Notes: generated by a model not told the origin, from the letters alone. A DNA stretch of 64,000 bases from CAYPGJ01 sp050174775 (GCA_050174775.1 JBFXJP010000004.1:124001-188000); one strand, 5' to 3'; shown: positions 36,192-45,028, numbered from the stretch's first letter. Translations and numbers: made by a program.

Positions 36192-37549
36192 GACGACTTC
36201 TTCCCGTCCGCGGCCGCAGTCGCGGTCTGCTCAGTCCCCTCCGGCGCCGCCTCGCCCTCACCGGGCTTCTTGTTCTTCTCTTCCTCGGCCTTCTTCTCGG
36301 CCTCCTCGTCCCGCACCTTCTGGCCGTGCTTGATCGACTGCAACGCCTTGTACGGGCCCACAATCACCCGCGTCCCCGCGTCGATCCCGGCCACCAGCGC
36401 CGTCGTCCGAAGATCGCTCGGCCCGATCCGCACCGGCGTCGCCTTCGCCTCCCCGTCCTCCAGCCGGTACACCACCCGCGCGAACGTCTTGTTCTTGTCG
36501 ATCGCCGCGCTCGCATCCACCACCTCGCGCGGAAGCTCGTCCACGCGCACGTCCAGCACGGCCTGGCTCGGCGCCAGCAGCACGCCCTTCACCGTCTCCA
36601 CCTCCACGTCCACGCTCCCCGTCAGCCCCGAAAGCAGCGTCTTGCCCTCGAGGTCCATCAGACCCTCGACAAGGAAGCACTCTGAAAGGTCGCGCGCCTT
36701 CGTCCGCTGCAGCGCGATCTTCGTCACCCGCGCCTCGAACTCGTCATCCGCATACGCGTTCAGCGCCACCCGGATCTTCTGCCCGGCGCGAATCTCCGCG
36801 ATGTCGCTCTCATCCACCTCGCACTTCACGATCATCTCCGAGAGGTCCGCGACCTCCAGGATCACCGTCCCCGGGTTGTTCATCGTCCCCGTCACCACCA
36901 CCTCGCCCACCTTCGCGTTCAGCGTCGTCACCACCCCGTCGATCGGCGAGCGGATCTCCGTGTACCGAAGCTCCTGCAACACGCGCGAAATGTTCGCCTT
37001 CGCGATCGCCACCGACGCCTCCGCGGCACGCAGCGCCGCCTCCGACCGATTCTTCTCCGTCTCCGCCATGTCCAACGCCTGCTTCGAGACGTCGTTCGTC
37101 TTGTGCAGCGCGCTCTGACGCTCCCATTCCGCCACGGCGTTCACGTAGCTCGCACGCGCGCCCTCCAGCCGAGCTTCCTCCGCCTTCTGCGACGCCTCGG
37201 CCGACTCCAGCTGCGCGCGGAGATCACGATCGTCCAGACGCACCACCACGTCGTCCGCGCGGACCTGCATCCCCTCCTCGAACGGAAGCTCCATGATCTG
37301 CGCCGAGAACCGCGCAGAGATCTGCACGCGACGAGTCGCCTCCAGATACGCCGGTGCGCTCACCGTCCGAACCAGCTCGCCCGACTCGATCGCGGCAAGC
37401 CGCACCATCTCGCCGCGCGCTCCCTCGCGCGACTTCTCCATCTGCTTCTTCACCGCGGGCCACAACATCAGCCCCGCGCCGCCACCCACAAGCGCGACCA
37501 CGACGCCGATCCCAAGCACCCACTTCATCACGCGTACAAAGGTTCTCAC
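36188..37549 (-). CDS. Efflux pump periplasmic adaptor (MacA-like)
   Basis: 453 residues. An N-terminal anchor (VLGIGVVVALVGGGAGLML) precedes a membrane-fusion protein fold. The lipoyl half-motifs are AIESGELVRTVSAPAYLEA and YTEIRSPIDGVVTTLNAKVGE, flanking a helical hairpin (ASQKAEEARLEGARASYVNA to AEASVAIAKANISRVLQ), then beta-barrel domains. The C-terminal tail is Lys/Glu-rich (EEKNKKPGEGEAAPEG). It links the inner-membrane permeases to TolC. GTG 37549 is chosen over ATG 37528 because AGAGGGA lies upstream of it and nothing lies before 37528. First gene of the operon. Confidence 0.87.
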   Translation of the reverse strand: MRTFVRVMKWVLGIGVVVALVGGGAGLMLWPAVKKQMEKSREGARGEMVRLAAIESGELVRTVSAPAYLEATRRVQISARFSAQIMELPFEEGMQVRADDVVVRLDDRDLRAQLESAEASQKAEEARLEGARASYVNAVAEWERQSALHKTNDVSKQALDMAETEKNRSEAALRAAEASVAIAKANISRVLQELRYTEIRSPIDGVVTTLNAKVGEVVVTGTMNNPGTVILEVADLSEMIVKCEVDESDIAEIRAGQKIRVALNAYADDEFEARVTKIALQRTKARDLSECFLVEGLMDLEGKTLLSGLTGSVDVEVETVKGVLLAPSQAVLDVRVDELPREVVDASAAIDKNKTFARVVYRLEDGEAKATPVRIGPSDLRTTALVAGIDAGTRVIVGPYKALQSIKHGQKVRDEEAEKKAEEEKNKKPGEGEAAPEGTEQTATAAADGKKSS

Positions 37550-37872
37550 GACGCCGGTCCCTCTTCTGCCGATGCGGCCGCAAGCCGCCATCCGCACTGT
37601 GGTGTCGTCCAACTCCGCCCGTGGCGCCCGATGCCTCGAACTCCACTCCACGAGCCCGCCTCTCGGACCCCGCCCAAACGAGCATCCGACCAGCGACCGA
37701 ACTCTAGCCCCCGGTGCGCGCATACACACCGGGAGAACCCCCTGAAACTACCCGCTCCCCTCGCATCCCGTTGCGGCTCGCGCCGCGCCAAGGCCCGATC
37801 CCGCTCTCCGATATCATCCTTCTCCAAGCGCGCCGTTCGGTTTCAGACTTTCTCCGAACACCACGCGCAAGA
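37550..37872. other. Intergenic region without recognisable gene
   Basis: About 320 bases between the divergent efflux operon and tRNA-Pro. It should hold the promoters of both. A TATCAT near 37812 is a possible -10 for the tRNA, but no matching -35 was found. Confidence 0.4.
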
Positions 37873-37946
37873 CAGGGTGTAGCTCAGCTTGGTAGAGCGC
37901 CTGGTTTGGGTCCAGGAGGCCGCTGGTTCGAATCCAGTCACCCTGA
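37873..37946 (+). tRNA. tRNA-Pro (anticodon TGG)
   Basis: Cloverleaf with acceptor stem CAGGGTG/CACCCTG, discriminator A, D arm GCTCAGCTTGGTAGAGC, and anticodon loop TTTGGGT in a CCTGG/CCAGG stem (anticodon TGG). The T arm holds GGTTCGAATCC. CCA is not encoded. Its last 10 bases plus three bases downstream recur as a 13-bp direct repeat at 39493-39505. Confidence 0.97.
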
Positions 37947-37949
37947 TTC
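37937..37949 (+). repeat. Direct repeat at tRNA-Pro 3' end (candidate attL)
   Basis: GTCACCCTGATTC begins in the T stem and acceptor strand of tRNA-Pro and ends three bases past the gene. An identical copy lies 1,556 bases downstream. The position at a tRNA 3' end is the usual crossover point of tRNA-targeting integrases. Confidence 0.6.
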
Positions 37950-38146
37950 GATTGGGCTGATGTCCCGGGTAAGCGCTTGCTCCGTAGGTATGGGTGCCGC
38001 AGTTCAATCTCATCCTCCCAACCGGGGACGGTCCGCCGGGCCGGCTACAGGAGAGCTGTTCGCGCCAGCCTGCTCGTGCCATGCAAAGCACGGGTAGCCT
38101 CTCTGGGCTGCCAGCACTCTCCCGGATCCGGGCTGCGGCCCACCGC

Positions 38147-39325
38147 ATGAGGAGGCTGACCTTGCTGTTCCGTCTGCTGCGACAAGCCCCGCGACTCAAA
38201 CTGGTGGTCATGACCGTCCCCCTCGTCGCGCAATGGCCTTGCTGCGCACGACAGGATTCAGGTGCGCTGTCCCAAGACTCGCGTCAGAGTGCCCAGCGCA
38301 ACCAGGATGTCCCGATCGCCGCCGGCGACACCGTTTCAGCGCTCGACAAGTGCATCTTCGTCGTCTTTCAGGCCAGGAACAAGACCTATTGGTTCGGCAG
38401 CGACGGGCAAGGTGTCTATCGGTTCGACGGCAAGACCATCACCCACTTCACCACGGCCCACGGGCTGAGCGGCGACCGCATTCGGAGCATCCAGGAGGAT
38501 CGTGCGGGGAACATACTCGTCAAGAGCGACGGCGGCGTAAGCCGATTCGACGGCCTCGCGTTCCGCTCGCTCGTAGTCGCCGAGCCCGACGGGAGCGGAT
38601 GGAAGTTGGGGCCCGACGACCTGTGGTTCACGGGCTGGCAGGATGAAGACGCCGTGTATCGTTATGACGGCGCGTCCTTGCACCGCCTGACGTTCCCCAA
38701 GACCAAGCCAGGCGAAGACCATATTGCCAGGTACCCGCGCTCCAGATTTCCGGGAATGACCTACAACCCGTACGACGTCTACATCATTTTCAAAGACAGC
38801 AAAGGATGTGTGTGGTTCGGCACGCATGTGCTCGGCGTGTGCCGCTTCGATGGGACGACCTTTGCGTGGGCTGCCAAGACCGAACTCGGCTTTGACGAGG
38901 ACGACAATTTCGGCCTCCGCTCAATCGCCGAGGACAAGGACGGCAGATTCTGGTTCAGCAACACACTGAACCGCTTCGTTGTCCAGCCGCCCCTCCAACA
39001 CGCCCCAGACGAGCAGGCCTCCAGCACGCTGAGTGTTCGGAAGGAGCCGGGCATCACCCGTCCGGCGGACCCCAGGAAGGACCACCCCATGTTGTTCATG
39101 TCGTCGGTCAAGGACAAGAACGGCGACCTGTGGCTGGCGACGCTTCGCTCGGGCGTCTGGCGATACGATGGAACCCGCTTGACCCAGTATCAGGTCAAAG
39201 ATGGCGATGCAATCGTGACCCTGTACTCCATCTACAAGGATAACGAAGGCGTGTTGTGGCTCGGCACCCACGAGCACGGCGTCTACAAGTTCAACGGAAC
39301 GGCGTTTGAGAAGTTCAAATTCTGA
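38147..39325 (+). CDS. Two-component-regulator-type beta-propeller protein, exported
   Basis: About 392 residues from ATG 38147. After a hydrophobic N-terminus (LKLVVMTVPLVAQW) it carries at least five Reg_prop-type blades, each with a W(F/L)G(S/T) turn followed by G(V)YRFDG and a hydrophobic strand, for example YWFGSDGQGVYRFDGK, VWFGTHVLGVCRFDG, LWLATLRSGVWRYDG and LWLGTHEHGVYKFNG. Such blades are the sensor domain of hybrid histidine kinases, but here no kinase follows. The start is uncertain: ATG 38081 and ATG 38207 are in frame. The gene lies alone between tRNA-Pro and a copy of the tRNA end, suggesting acquisition. Confidence 0.75.
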   Translation: MRRLTLLFRLLRQAPRLKLVVMTVPLVAQWPCCARQDSGALSQDSRQSAQRNQDVPIAAGDTVSALDKCIFVVFQARNKTYWFGSDGQGVYRFDGKTITHFTTAHGLSGDRIRSIQEDRAGNILVKSDGGVSRFDGLAFRSLVVAEPDGSGWKLGPDDLWFTGWQDEDAVYRYDGASLHRLTFPKTKPGEDHIARYPRSRFPGMTYNPYDVYIIFKDSKGCVWFGTHVLGVCRFDGTTFAWAAKTELGFDEDDNFGLRSIAEDKDGRFWFSNTLNRFVVQPPLQHAPDEQASSTLSVRKEPGITRPADPRKDHPMLFMSSVKDKNGDLWLATLRSGVWRYDGTRLTQYQVKDGDAIVTLYSIYKDNEGVLWLGTHEHGVYKFNGTAFEKFKF

Positions 39326-39492
39326 CATGACCGTTCGGCGCGGGTTCACTCCAACCGTGAGTGCCGCAGGCCGTCGCCTCGCGGCAGCCGAGCCTGACCC
39401 GCCGGTGCCGATGCCCCAATCGCTTCGACGGCCCGTCGTGGCGATGCCTCCCAGACCCTGACGCCCGCCAAGAAAAGTTCTATCGTCGTACT

Positions 39493-39505
39493 GTCACCCT
39501 GATTC
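39493..39505 (+). repeat. Direct repeat of the tRNA-Pro 3' end (candidate attR)
   Basis: Second copy of GTCACCCTGATTC, 20 bases upstream of the GNAT gene start. The bases beyond the 13-mer differ from those around the tRNA copy. Confidence 0.55.
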
Positions 39506-39525
39506 ACGATCTCCTCCCGCAGCCC

Positions 39526-39987
39526 ATGCGCGTCTCCGTCCGCGACATCACGTCCGACGACCTTCCAACACTCTTTCGCTACCAGTCCGACCCCGAATCC
39601 AACCAGCTGGCCGCCGTCCGGCCGCGCGACGAACAATCGTTCAATCGCTTGTGGGCAAACGCCTTCCACGATCCATCCATCACGGCCCGCGCGATCCTCG
39701 CGGATGACACGCTCGTCGGTCATATCTCCTGCTTCCCGCTCGACGGCCAACCCGCGATCGGATACTGGATCGACCGCGACTACTGGGGAAAAGGAATCGC
39801 CTCGCGCGCCCTCGCGATTTTCCTCGATCTCATCCCGACTCGTCCTCTACACGCCCGCGCAGCACGCCACAACGTCGCCTCGCTCCGCGTCCTCCAGAAA
39901 TGTGGCTTTGTCATCACCGGCTACCAGCATTCCCCAGCCACCGACCGCTATCTCGAGTGCGAAGAAACCCTCCTCGTCCTCATCTAA
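39526..39987 (+). CDS. GNAT family N-acetyltransferase (RimJ/RimL type)
   Basis: 153 residues. The pattern VSVRDITSDDLPTLFRYQSD at the start, then IGYWIDRDYWGKGIASRAL (acetyl-CoA-binding motif A) and ARHNVASLRVLQKCGFVITG (motif B), is typical of the ribosomal-protein-alanine acetyltransferase-like group. The substrate is unknown. ATG 39526 gives the normal domain start; the open frame extends upstream through the candidate att repeat without similarity. RBS CTCCTCCCG is not SD-like, so the start is by homology only. Confidence 0.82.
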   Translation: MRVSVRDITSDDLPTLFRYQSDPESNQLAAVRPRDEQSFNRLWANAFHDPSITARAILADDTLVGHISCFPLDGQPAIGYWIDRDYWGKGIASRALAIFLDLIPTRPLHARAARHNVASLRVLQKCGFVITGYQHSPATDRYLECEETLLVLI

Positions 39988-40035
39988 CTCACTGCCCCCG
40001 ACGCACTTTCCCTACCCCTGTACCATCCGCCCCCG

Positions 40036-41352
40036 ATGCCCAAGCCGCAGTCCAAAAACACCACTCCGCCCGACCGCTTCCGCGTTCTCCTCGTCGGGGG
40101 CGGCGGCCGCGAGCACGCCCTCGCCTGGAAGCTCGCGCAATCTCCGCGCCTCGAAGCCCTCTTCACCACCCACCCCGACAACCCCGGCATCTCCACACTC
40201 GCCAGACCCACCGACTGCCCCCTCGACCTCAAGGCGCCCTTCCGCCTCCAACGCTTCTGCGAGAAGGAGCAGATCAACCTCGTCGTCATCGGCCCCGAAG
40301 CACCCCTGGCCGCCGGGCTTGCCGACGCGCTCGCGGCGCCCGGACGGGCGGTCGTAGGACCCACCGCCGCAGGCGCCCGACTCGAAGCATCGAAGTCCTG
40401 GGCCAAGCGCCTCATGCGCGCCGCCTCCATCCCCACAGCAGACGCCCGCGTCTTCACCAGCCCCACCGAAGCCAAGGCCTTCCTCAAATCCCGCGAGTAC
40501 GCCTACGTCGTCAAAGCCTCCGGCCTCGCCGCAGGCAAGGGCGTCGTCGTCCCCGAGTCGCTCGACGAAGCACTCGACGCCATCGACCGCATCATGGTCA
40601 AGAAGGAGTTCGGCGATGCAGGCGCCGAGGTCGTCATCGAGGAGCGCATGACCGGGCCCGAAGCCTCCGTCTTCGCCCTCACCGACGGCCGCACCATCGT
40701 GATGCTCGAAACCGCTCAGGACCACAAACGCCTGCTCGACGGCGACAAGGGCCCCAACACCGGCGGCATGGGCGCCTTCTCCCCCTCCAGCCGCCTCAAC
40801 GACGCCCTCATCCGCACCATCCAGAAGGACATCCTTGTCCCCACCGTCGACGCGCTCCGGCGCGAGGACATCGAGTTCCGAGGCGTCCTCTTCATCGGTC
40901 TCATGCTCACCCCGGGCGGGCCCCGCGTCCTCGAATACAACTGCCGGTTCGGGGATCCCGAGTGCCAGGCGCTCATGCCCAGGCTCAAGGCCGACCTTCC
41001 CGACCTCCTCTGGCGCACCGCCTGCGGCGCCCTCGACGAAGCGCACATCGACTGGGACCCCCGCCCCACCTGCTGCGTGGTGCTCTCATCCCACGGATAC
41101 CCCCAGTCCCCGCGCGCCGGCGACGTCATCACAGGGCTCGATGAGGCAGCGAAACTCCCGGACACCCTGATCTTCCACGCGGGCACGAAGCGCAACGACA
41201 AGGGCGAGCTCGTCACCGCGGGCGGGCGTGTGCTGAACGTGGTTGTCACCGGCGACACCCTCGCGGCCGCACGGGAATGTGCGATGCGGGCCGCTGAGCT
41301 GATCCAGTTCGAGGGGAAGCACTACCGGCGCGACATCGCGTCGGGCTCGTAA
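40036..41352 (+). CDS. purD: Phosphoribosylamine--glycine ligase
   Basis: 438 residues, the usual size of GARS, second enzyme of purine synthesis. The N-terminal VLLVGGGGREHALAWKLAQS, the ATP-grasp elements VKASGLAAGKGVVV and EERMTGPEASVFALTDG, and the conserved LDGDKGPNTGGMGAFSP and EYNCRFGDPECQ (metal-binding) are all present. ATG 40036. No other pur gene is adjacent. A short linker of 68 bases separates it from a convergent gene. Confidence 0.96.
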   Translation: MPKPQSKNTTPPDRFRVLLVGGGGREHALAWKLAQSPRLEALFTTHPDNPGISTLARPTDCPLDLKAPFRLQRFCEKEQINLVVIGPEAPLAAGLADALAAPGRAVVGPTAAGARLEASKSWAKRLMRAASIPTADARVFTSPTEAKAFLKSREYAYVVKASGLAAGKGVVVPESLDEALDAIDRIMVKKEFGDAGAEVVIEERMTGPEASVFALTDGRTIVMLETAQDHKRLLDGDKGPNTGGMGAFSPSSRLNDALIRTIQKDILVPTVDALRREDIEFRGVLFIGLMLTPGGPRVLEYNCRFGDPECQALMPRLKADLPDLLWRTACGALDEAHIDWDPRPTCCVVLSSHGYPQSPRAGDVITGLDEAAKLPDTLIFHAGTKRNDKGELVTAGGRVLNVVVTGDTLAAARECAMRAAELIQFEGKHYRRDIASGS

Positions 41353-41366
41353 GCGGGCCGCCAATG

Positions 41367-41397
41367 AAAACGCCCCCGGCATGGCGCCGAGGGCGTT
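41367..41397 (-). terminator. Intrinsic terminator of the PEP-CTERM gene
   Basis: On the minus strand a stem CGCCC.CGGC (10 pairs, one mismatch) with a 5-base loop is followed by TTTT at 41370-41367. It begins 24 bases after the stop of the minus-strand gene. It may also serve purD as a bidirectional site. Confidence 0.7.
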
Positions 41398-41420
41398 CGC
41401 AACTGTCATCTGAATGCCGC

Positions 41421-42101
41421 TCAGCGGCGACGGCGGGCGATCACCAGGCCGCCGATGCCCAGCAGGGCCGTGGGGCCCGGGGCCGGGATGAAGCGACCCG
41501 AGAACGAGCCTTCGGACTGGAACTGCCCGATCCCGACGGGCGAGGCGCCGTCACCGAACGGGAACAGCAGGGCGGCGCCCGCGCCGCCGTTGATGGCCGT
41601 CAACGAAAAGCCAAAGTCGCCGTCCTGCACACCTCCAAACCCGACCTCGGTCGCGATGGAGCCCAGCGTGTACGACGCGCCGGAGCCGGACATGATGGCG
41701 GAGAAGATGGAGGACGAGGAACCGACGCCGGTGAAGGCGCCGTTCGTCACGTCCGCGCGGAGGATCATGCCGCCCGCGGCGTCATTGAACTGGAAGTAGC
41801 CGGAGAGGCTGAACACATGGGCCATCGTGGAGCCGCCCAGCGGCACCGTGCCCGCAAAGCTCAGCGTGAACTCCGCGGTCATGTTGGCGTTCAGCGTGAT
41901 GGGGCCGGCGGGGCCGTTCTCGTCGACGTCGATCTGGAGGTCGACGTTGGTCGGGCCGAAGTCGCGGACGTAGGTGACGCCGTCGAAGGTCGAGACGAAC
42001 GTCGGATTGGCCGGGCTCGTGTCGGATGCGAACGAGATGAACGCGCCCTGCGCGGCGGAACCGGCCAGCAACGCGACCGCGGTCGCAAGCGTGATACGCA
42101 T
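41421..42101 (-). CDS. Secreted protein with PEP-CTERM-like C-terminal sorting signal
   Basis: 226 residues. The N-terminus MRITLATAVALLAGSAAQGA is a signal peptide. The middle is a beta-rich, glycine/serine-rich domain without a known motif. The C-terminus PAPGPTALLGIGGLVIARRRR has the layout of exosortase-type sorting tails: a proline-containing motif, a short hydrophobic span, and a basic end. The PAPGP form is a planctomycete-style variant of VPEP. The tail should be cut by an exosortase and the protein linked to the cell surface. ATG 42101 is chosen for the signal peptide. Confidence 0.8.
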   Translation of the reverse strand: MRITLATAVALLAGSAAQGAFISFASDTSPANPTFVSTFDGVTYVRDFGPTNVDLQIDVDENGPAGPITLNANMTAEFTLSFAGTVPLGGSTMAHVFSLSGYFQFNDAAGGMILRADVTNGAFTGVGSSSSIFSAIMSGSGASYTLGSIATEVGFGGVQDGDFGFSLTAINGGAGAALLFPFGDGASPVGIGQFQSEGSFSGRFIPAPGPTALLGIGGLVIARRRR

Positions 42102-42290
42102 GGATAAACCCCTGTCTCTCCGCAACTTGCGCGTGCAACGCCCGTTGCTTTTTCCCTGTGTCTTGTTGAAAACAAACTGACTCGGAAGCGGGTGTGCCGC
42201 CCGCGACCGAGATCTACAGTACCTCAGGTCGGCGCACGGTCAATGCCGCTCCAGTCAAACGAGGGGGTTTTTTGGCCCCATAACCTGGAA

Positions 42291-44660
42291 TCAGGCCGGT
42301 TCGAGACGGGCGTAGCGAGTCACAAGTGTTTTCTCGCCAACGGCTTGGAAGAGAACCCGCACCTTGCCGTCCGCTCCTCCGGTGACAGCGCGGACTTTGC
42401 CGATTCCGAACTGGGGATGGCGGACCATGCTCCCCACGGGGAAGGGGGAGGAGTTGGAAGTGGTTGATCTGTAAGCGGTTGCGATGACGTCGTCGGAGGG
42501 GGCGTCCTCGTCGGCCCAGACGTCGGCCTGGTCGGAGTAGGTGACGTGGCCGTCGAGCTCCCGGAGGAACTGGCTCGCGATGGTTCGTTCTCGTAACCCT
42601 CTGAGGGTGCGGGACTTGGCCGCGGTGATGAGCAGGCGGTCCTTGGCGCGGGTCATGCCCACGAAGCAGAGGCGGCGCTCCTCCTCGAGGGCGTCGGGGT
42701 GACCCAGACTGCGCGCATGGGGGAGGACGCCCTCCTCGAGGCCGATCATCGTAACCGCCTGGAATTCCAATCCCTTAGCCGCGTGGAGGGTCATGAGCGT
42801 GACGGCTCCGCGCTCGGGGTCGACGGAGTCGGCGTCGGCGACGAGGGAGACGCGTTCGAGGAAGGCGCGGAGGAGCCCCAGAAGTGTGGGAACCTCGGCG
42901 TCGGCCTGGCCGGTCATTCCGGTGACGGGATCGCTCGAAGGGTCGTAGGACTCCTCGAAATCGGCTGCCGAGGAGACGAGCTCGTCGAGGTTGTTGACGC
43001 GGTCCTCGTCTGCGGCGTCCTCGCTTTTGCGTTTCTCAAGTGTTGGCCGCAGGCCTGAATCTTCCACCACGGTGCGCACCAGAGCCGCGATACCGTCGCT
43101 TTGCGTAGCGCCCATGAACGTGCCTCCGCCGGTCCATCCGTCGACGAGGTCGACGAACTTCCGGACGGCGGCGCGCGCACGTGGGGAGAGGTCTTCGATG
43201 GTCTCGGCTGCGCGCATGGCGTCGAAGAGGGGGATGTTGTGACGGACGGCTTCGGTGCGCACGCGTTCGAGGGTCGCGGCGCCGATGCCTCGCGCGGGCT
43301 TGTTGACGATGCGTTCGAGGGAGATGTCGTCGGAGGTGTTGGCGATGAGTCGGAGGTAGGCCAGCGCGTCCTTGATCTCCTCGCGGTCGTAGAAGGCGGT
43401 GCCGCGCGCGATGACGTAGGGGATGTGGGCGTCGCGGAGTGCGTCCTCCATGACTCGGCTGAGGGAGTTCATGCGGTACATGACGGCCATCTCGCGCCAG
43501 GGGATGCCGGCTTCGGAGGCGTCTCTGATCCAGCCCAGGGCGGTCTCGGCTTCGTGGTGCTCGTCGCGCGTGATGATGACGGTGGGGCGGTCGCCCGCGT
43601 CGTCGCGCGCGGGGATGAGGTCCTTGGCTTTGCGCTGGGTGTTGCGGCGGATGAGGTGGTCGGCGGCTTTGAGGATGGGCTCGGTGGAGCGGAAGTTTTC
43701 GCCCAGCGTGACGACTTGCGCGCCGGGGTAGTGGGCTTCGAACTCGAGGATGTTGCGGATGTCGGCGCCGCGCCATGCGTAGATGGACTGGTCGGGGTCG
43801 CCGACGACGCAGATGTTGGGTCCGCCGTCGGGGGTGGCTGGGCCTGCGATGAGCGCGGCGAGGGCGAACTGCGCGTGGTTGGTGTCCTGGTACTCGTCGA
43901 TCATGACGTAGCGCCATCGCGCGCGGATCTCTTCGAGCGCTGCGGGCGAGGCGCGGAGGGCTTTGACGGTGAGGGAGAGGAGGTCGTCGAAGTCGACGGC
44001 GTTGGCGGCGCGGAGGGCGCGCTCGTAGGCGCGGTAGAGCTTTGCGGCTGTTTTCCCGAAGAAATCGGTGGCCTGTTTGTCAAAGTCGTCGGGTGAGAGG
44101 AGGAGGTTCTTGGCGCTGCTGACGGTTGCCAGGACGGAGCCGGGCGGGAAGTTCTTGGTGTTGAGACCGGCCTCTCCGATGACGCGCTTCATGAGGGAGG
44201 ACTGGTCGCCCGCGTCGTAGATGGAGAAGTCGGGCTTGAGGCCGGGGACGACGCGCGCGGCGTCCTCGGCGTACTTGCGCAGGAGACGCGCGCAGAGGGA
44301 GTGGAAGGTGGTGATGGTGAGGCCGCGGAGTGCTCGTGATTCGCGCGGGTCGTGCGCTTCGGGGTCGAGGAGTTTGAGGACGCGTTCGCGCATCTCGCCG
44401 GCCGCGCGGTTGGTGAAGGTGAGCGCGAGGACCTGCCAGGGCTTGACGCCGGATTCCAAGAGGTGAGCGATGCGCCTGGTGATGACGCGTGTCTTGCCGG
44501 AGCCGGGGCCGGCGACGACGAGGAGGGGGCCTTGGAGGGTTTCGACGGCGAGCCGTTGGGCGCCGGTGAGGCCCTGGAGGGCTGAGGAGGCGCGGGCGGT
44601 GGGGGGGTGTTGGACCCAGCCCGGGATGGAAGAGGTCGGGTTGTCGGGTGAGGCCTCCAT
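42291..44660 (-). CDS. pcrA: UvrD/PcrA-family ATP-dependent DNA helicase
   Basis: 789 residues. Superfamily 1A motifs are complete: Q-motif LTGAQRLAVE, Walker A VVAGPGSGKTRVI, motif Ia LALTFTNRAAGEMRERV, DEYQDTN (motif II), GDPDQSIYAWRGAD (motif III), LGENFRSTEPIL (motif IV), VTLMTLHAAKGLEF (motif V), and EEERRLCFVGMTRAKD (motif VI). The C-terminal GSMVRHPQFGIGKV with the VLFQAVGEKTLV strand is the PcrA Tudor-like end that binds RNA polymerase. It unwinds DNA in repair and rolling-circle replication. Start is uncertain between ATG 44660 and ATG 44702. Confidence 0.94.
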   Translation of the reverse strand: MEASPDNPTSSIPGWVQHPPTARASSALQGLTGAQRLAVETLQGPLLVVAGPGSGKTRVITRRIAHLLESGVKPWQVLALTFTNRAAGEMRERVLKLLDPEAHDPRESRALRGLTITTFHSLCARLLRKYAEDAARVVPGLKPDFSIYDAGDQSSLMKRVIGEAGLNTKNFPPGSVLATVSSAKNLLLSPDDFDKQATDFFGKTAAKLYRAYERALRAANAVDFDDLLSLTVKALRASPAALEEIRARWRYVMIDEYQDTNHAQFALAALIAGPATPDGGPNICVVGDPDQSIYAWRGADIRNILEFEAHYPGAQVVTLGENFRSTEPILKAADHLIRRNTQRKAKDLIPARDDAGDRPTVIITRDEHHEAETALGWIRDASEAGIPWREMAVMYRMNSLSRVMEDALRDAHIPYVIARGTAFYDREEIKDALAYLRLIANTSDDISLERIVNKPARGIGAATLERVRTEAVRHNIPLFDAMRAAETIEDLSPRARAAVRKFVDLVDGWTGGGTFMGATQSDGIAALVRTVVEDSGLRPTLEKRKSEDAADEDRVNNLDELVSSAADFEESYDPSSDPVTGMTGQADAEVPTLLGLLRAFLERVSLVADADSVDPERGAVTLMTLHAAKGLEFQAVTMIGLEEGVLPHARSLGHPDALEEERRLCFVGMTRAKDRLLITAAKSRTLRGLRERTIASQFLRELDGHVTYSDQADVWADEDAPSDDVIATAYRSTTSNSSPFPVGSMVRHPQFGIGKVRAVTGGADGKVRVLFQAVGEKTLVTRYARLEPA

Positions 44661-44750
44661 CGGTTCGAGCCTAGCAGTGTTGGAGGGGCGGGAAACGTGC
44701 ATGGAGGTGGTGTTCCGGGTGATCGACAGGGGGTGACAGCGTGCAACGGG

Positions 44751-44865
44751 TTGTGCACGCGGAAACGACAGGTTGCACACACGAGGGGTAGTGGGTGTGT
44801 CGGGGGGAAACAGGTTGTCCACGCCAGATGTCGCCCCTGAAGGGGGCATTTTGCGATGTGGACAA
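44751..44865. promoter_or_regulatory. Cluster of DnaA-box-like sites between the helicase and dcd
   Basis: TTGTGCACG at 44751-44759, TTGTCCACG at 44815-44823, and TGTGGACAA at 44857-44865 (the reverse complement TTGTCCACA) match the DnaA box TTATCCACA at 6, 7 and 8 of 9 positions. TTGTCCACA is the form favoured in high-GC actinobacteria. An A-rich stretch follows near 44916-44925. The region could be a DnaA-controlled promoter for the flanking DNA-metabolism genes or part of an origin; neither is established. Confidence 0.35.
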
Positions 44866-44953
44866 GCGCCGAAGTATTGTTGGGGCAACTGGTTGTGAGT
44901 TCATGCGCCGTGCATAGAGAAAAAGTACGACATTTTGGGGTTGGGGCGGCTTG

Positions 44954-45028
44954 ATGCCACCACGGGTGGTGGTAGCATGCCTTCCCTCTGCCACACGCGG
45001 CAGCGGCTGAACGGGTCGAAGAGGGAAG
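44954..45028 (+). ncRNA. Candidate structured leader RNA upstream of dcd
   Basis: Three nested or adjacent stems are visible: CCACCAC/GTGGTGG (44957-44963 with 44966-44972), CTTCCCTCT/AGAGGGAAG (44981-44989 with 45020-45028), and inside it CTGCC/GGCAG (44988-44992 with 44999-45003), the last sharing two bases with the outer arm. No known riboswitch consensus (cobalamin, SAM, TPP) matches. It may be a leader or a small RNA. Confidence 0.25.

Larger units (their letters stand above)
37937..39505 (+). mobile_element. Candidate small integrated segment at tRNA-Pro
   Basis: The interval between the two 13-bp repeats carries one recognisable gene, a beta-propeller lipoprotein-like protein, and no integrase. 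Its composition looks somewhat less GC-rich than the neighbouring housekeeping genes. It may be a satellite or a decayed remnant of a larger element. Bounded by the tRNA copy on the left and the second copy, just before a GNAT gene, on the right. Confidence 0.45.

Noticed and set aside
42240..42290. Terminator at the T-run near 42268
   Set aside because: The T-run is the loop of a short GGGG/CCCC pairing and is not downstream of a stem on either strand.
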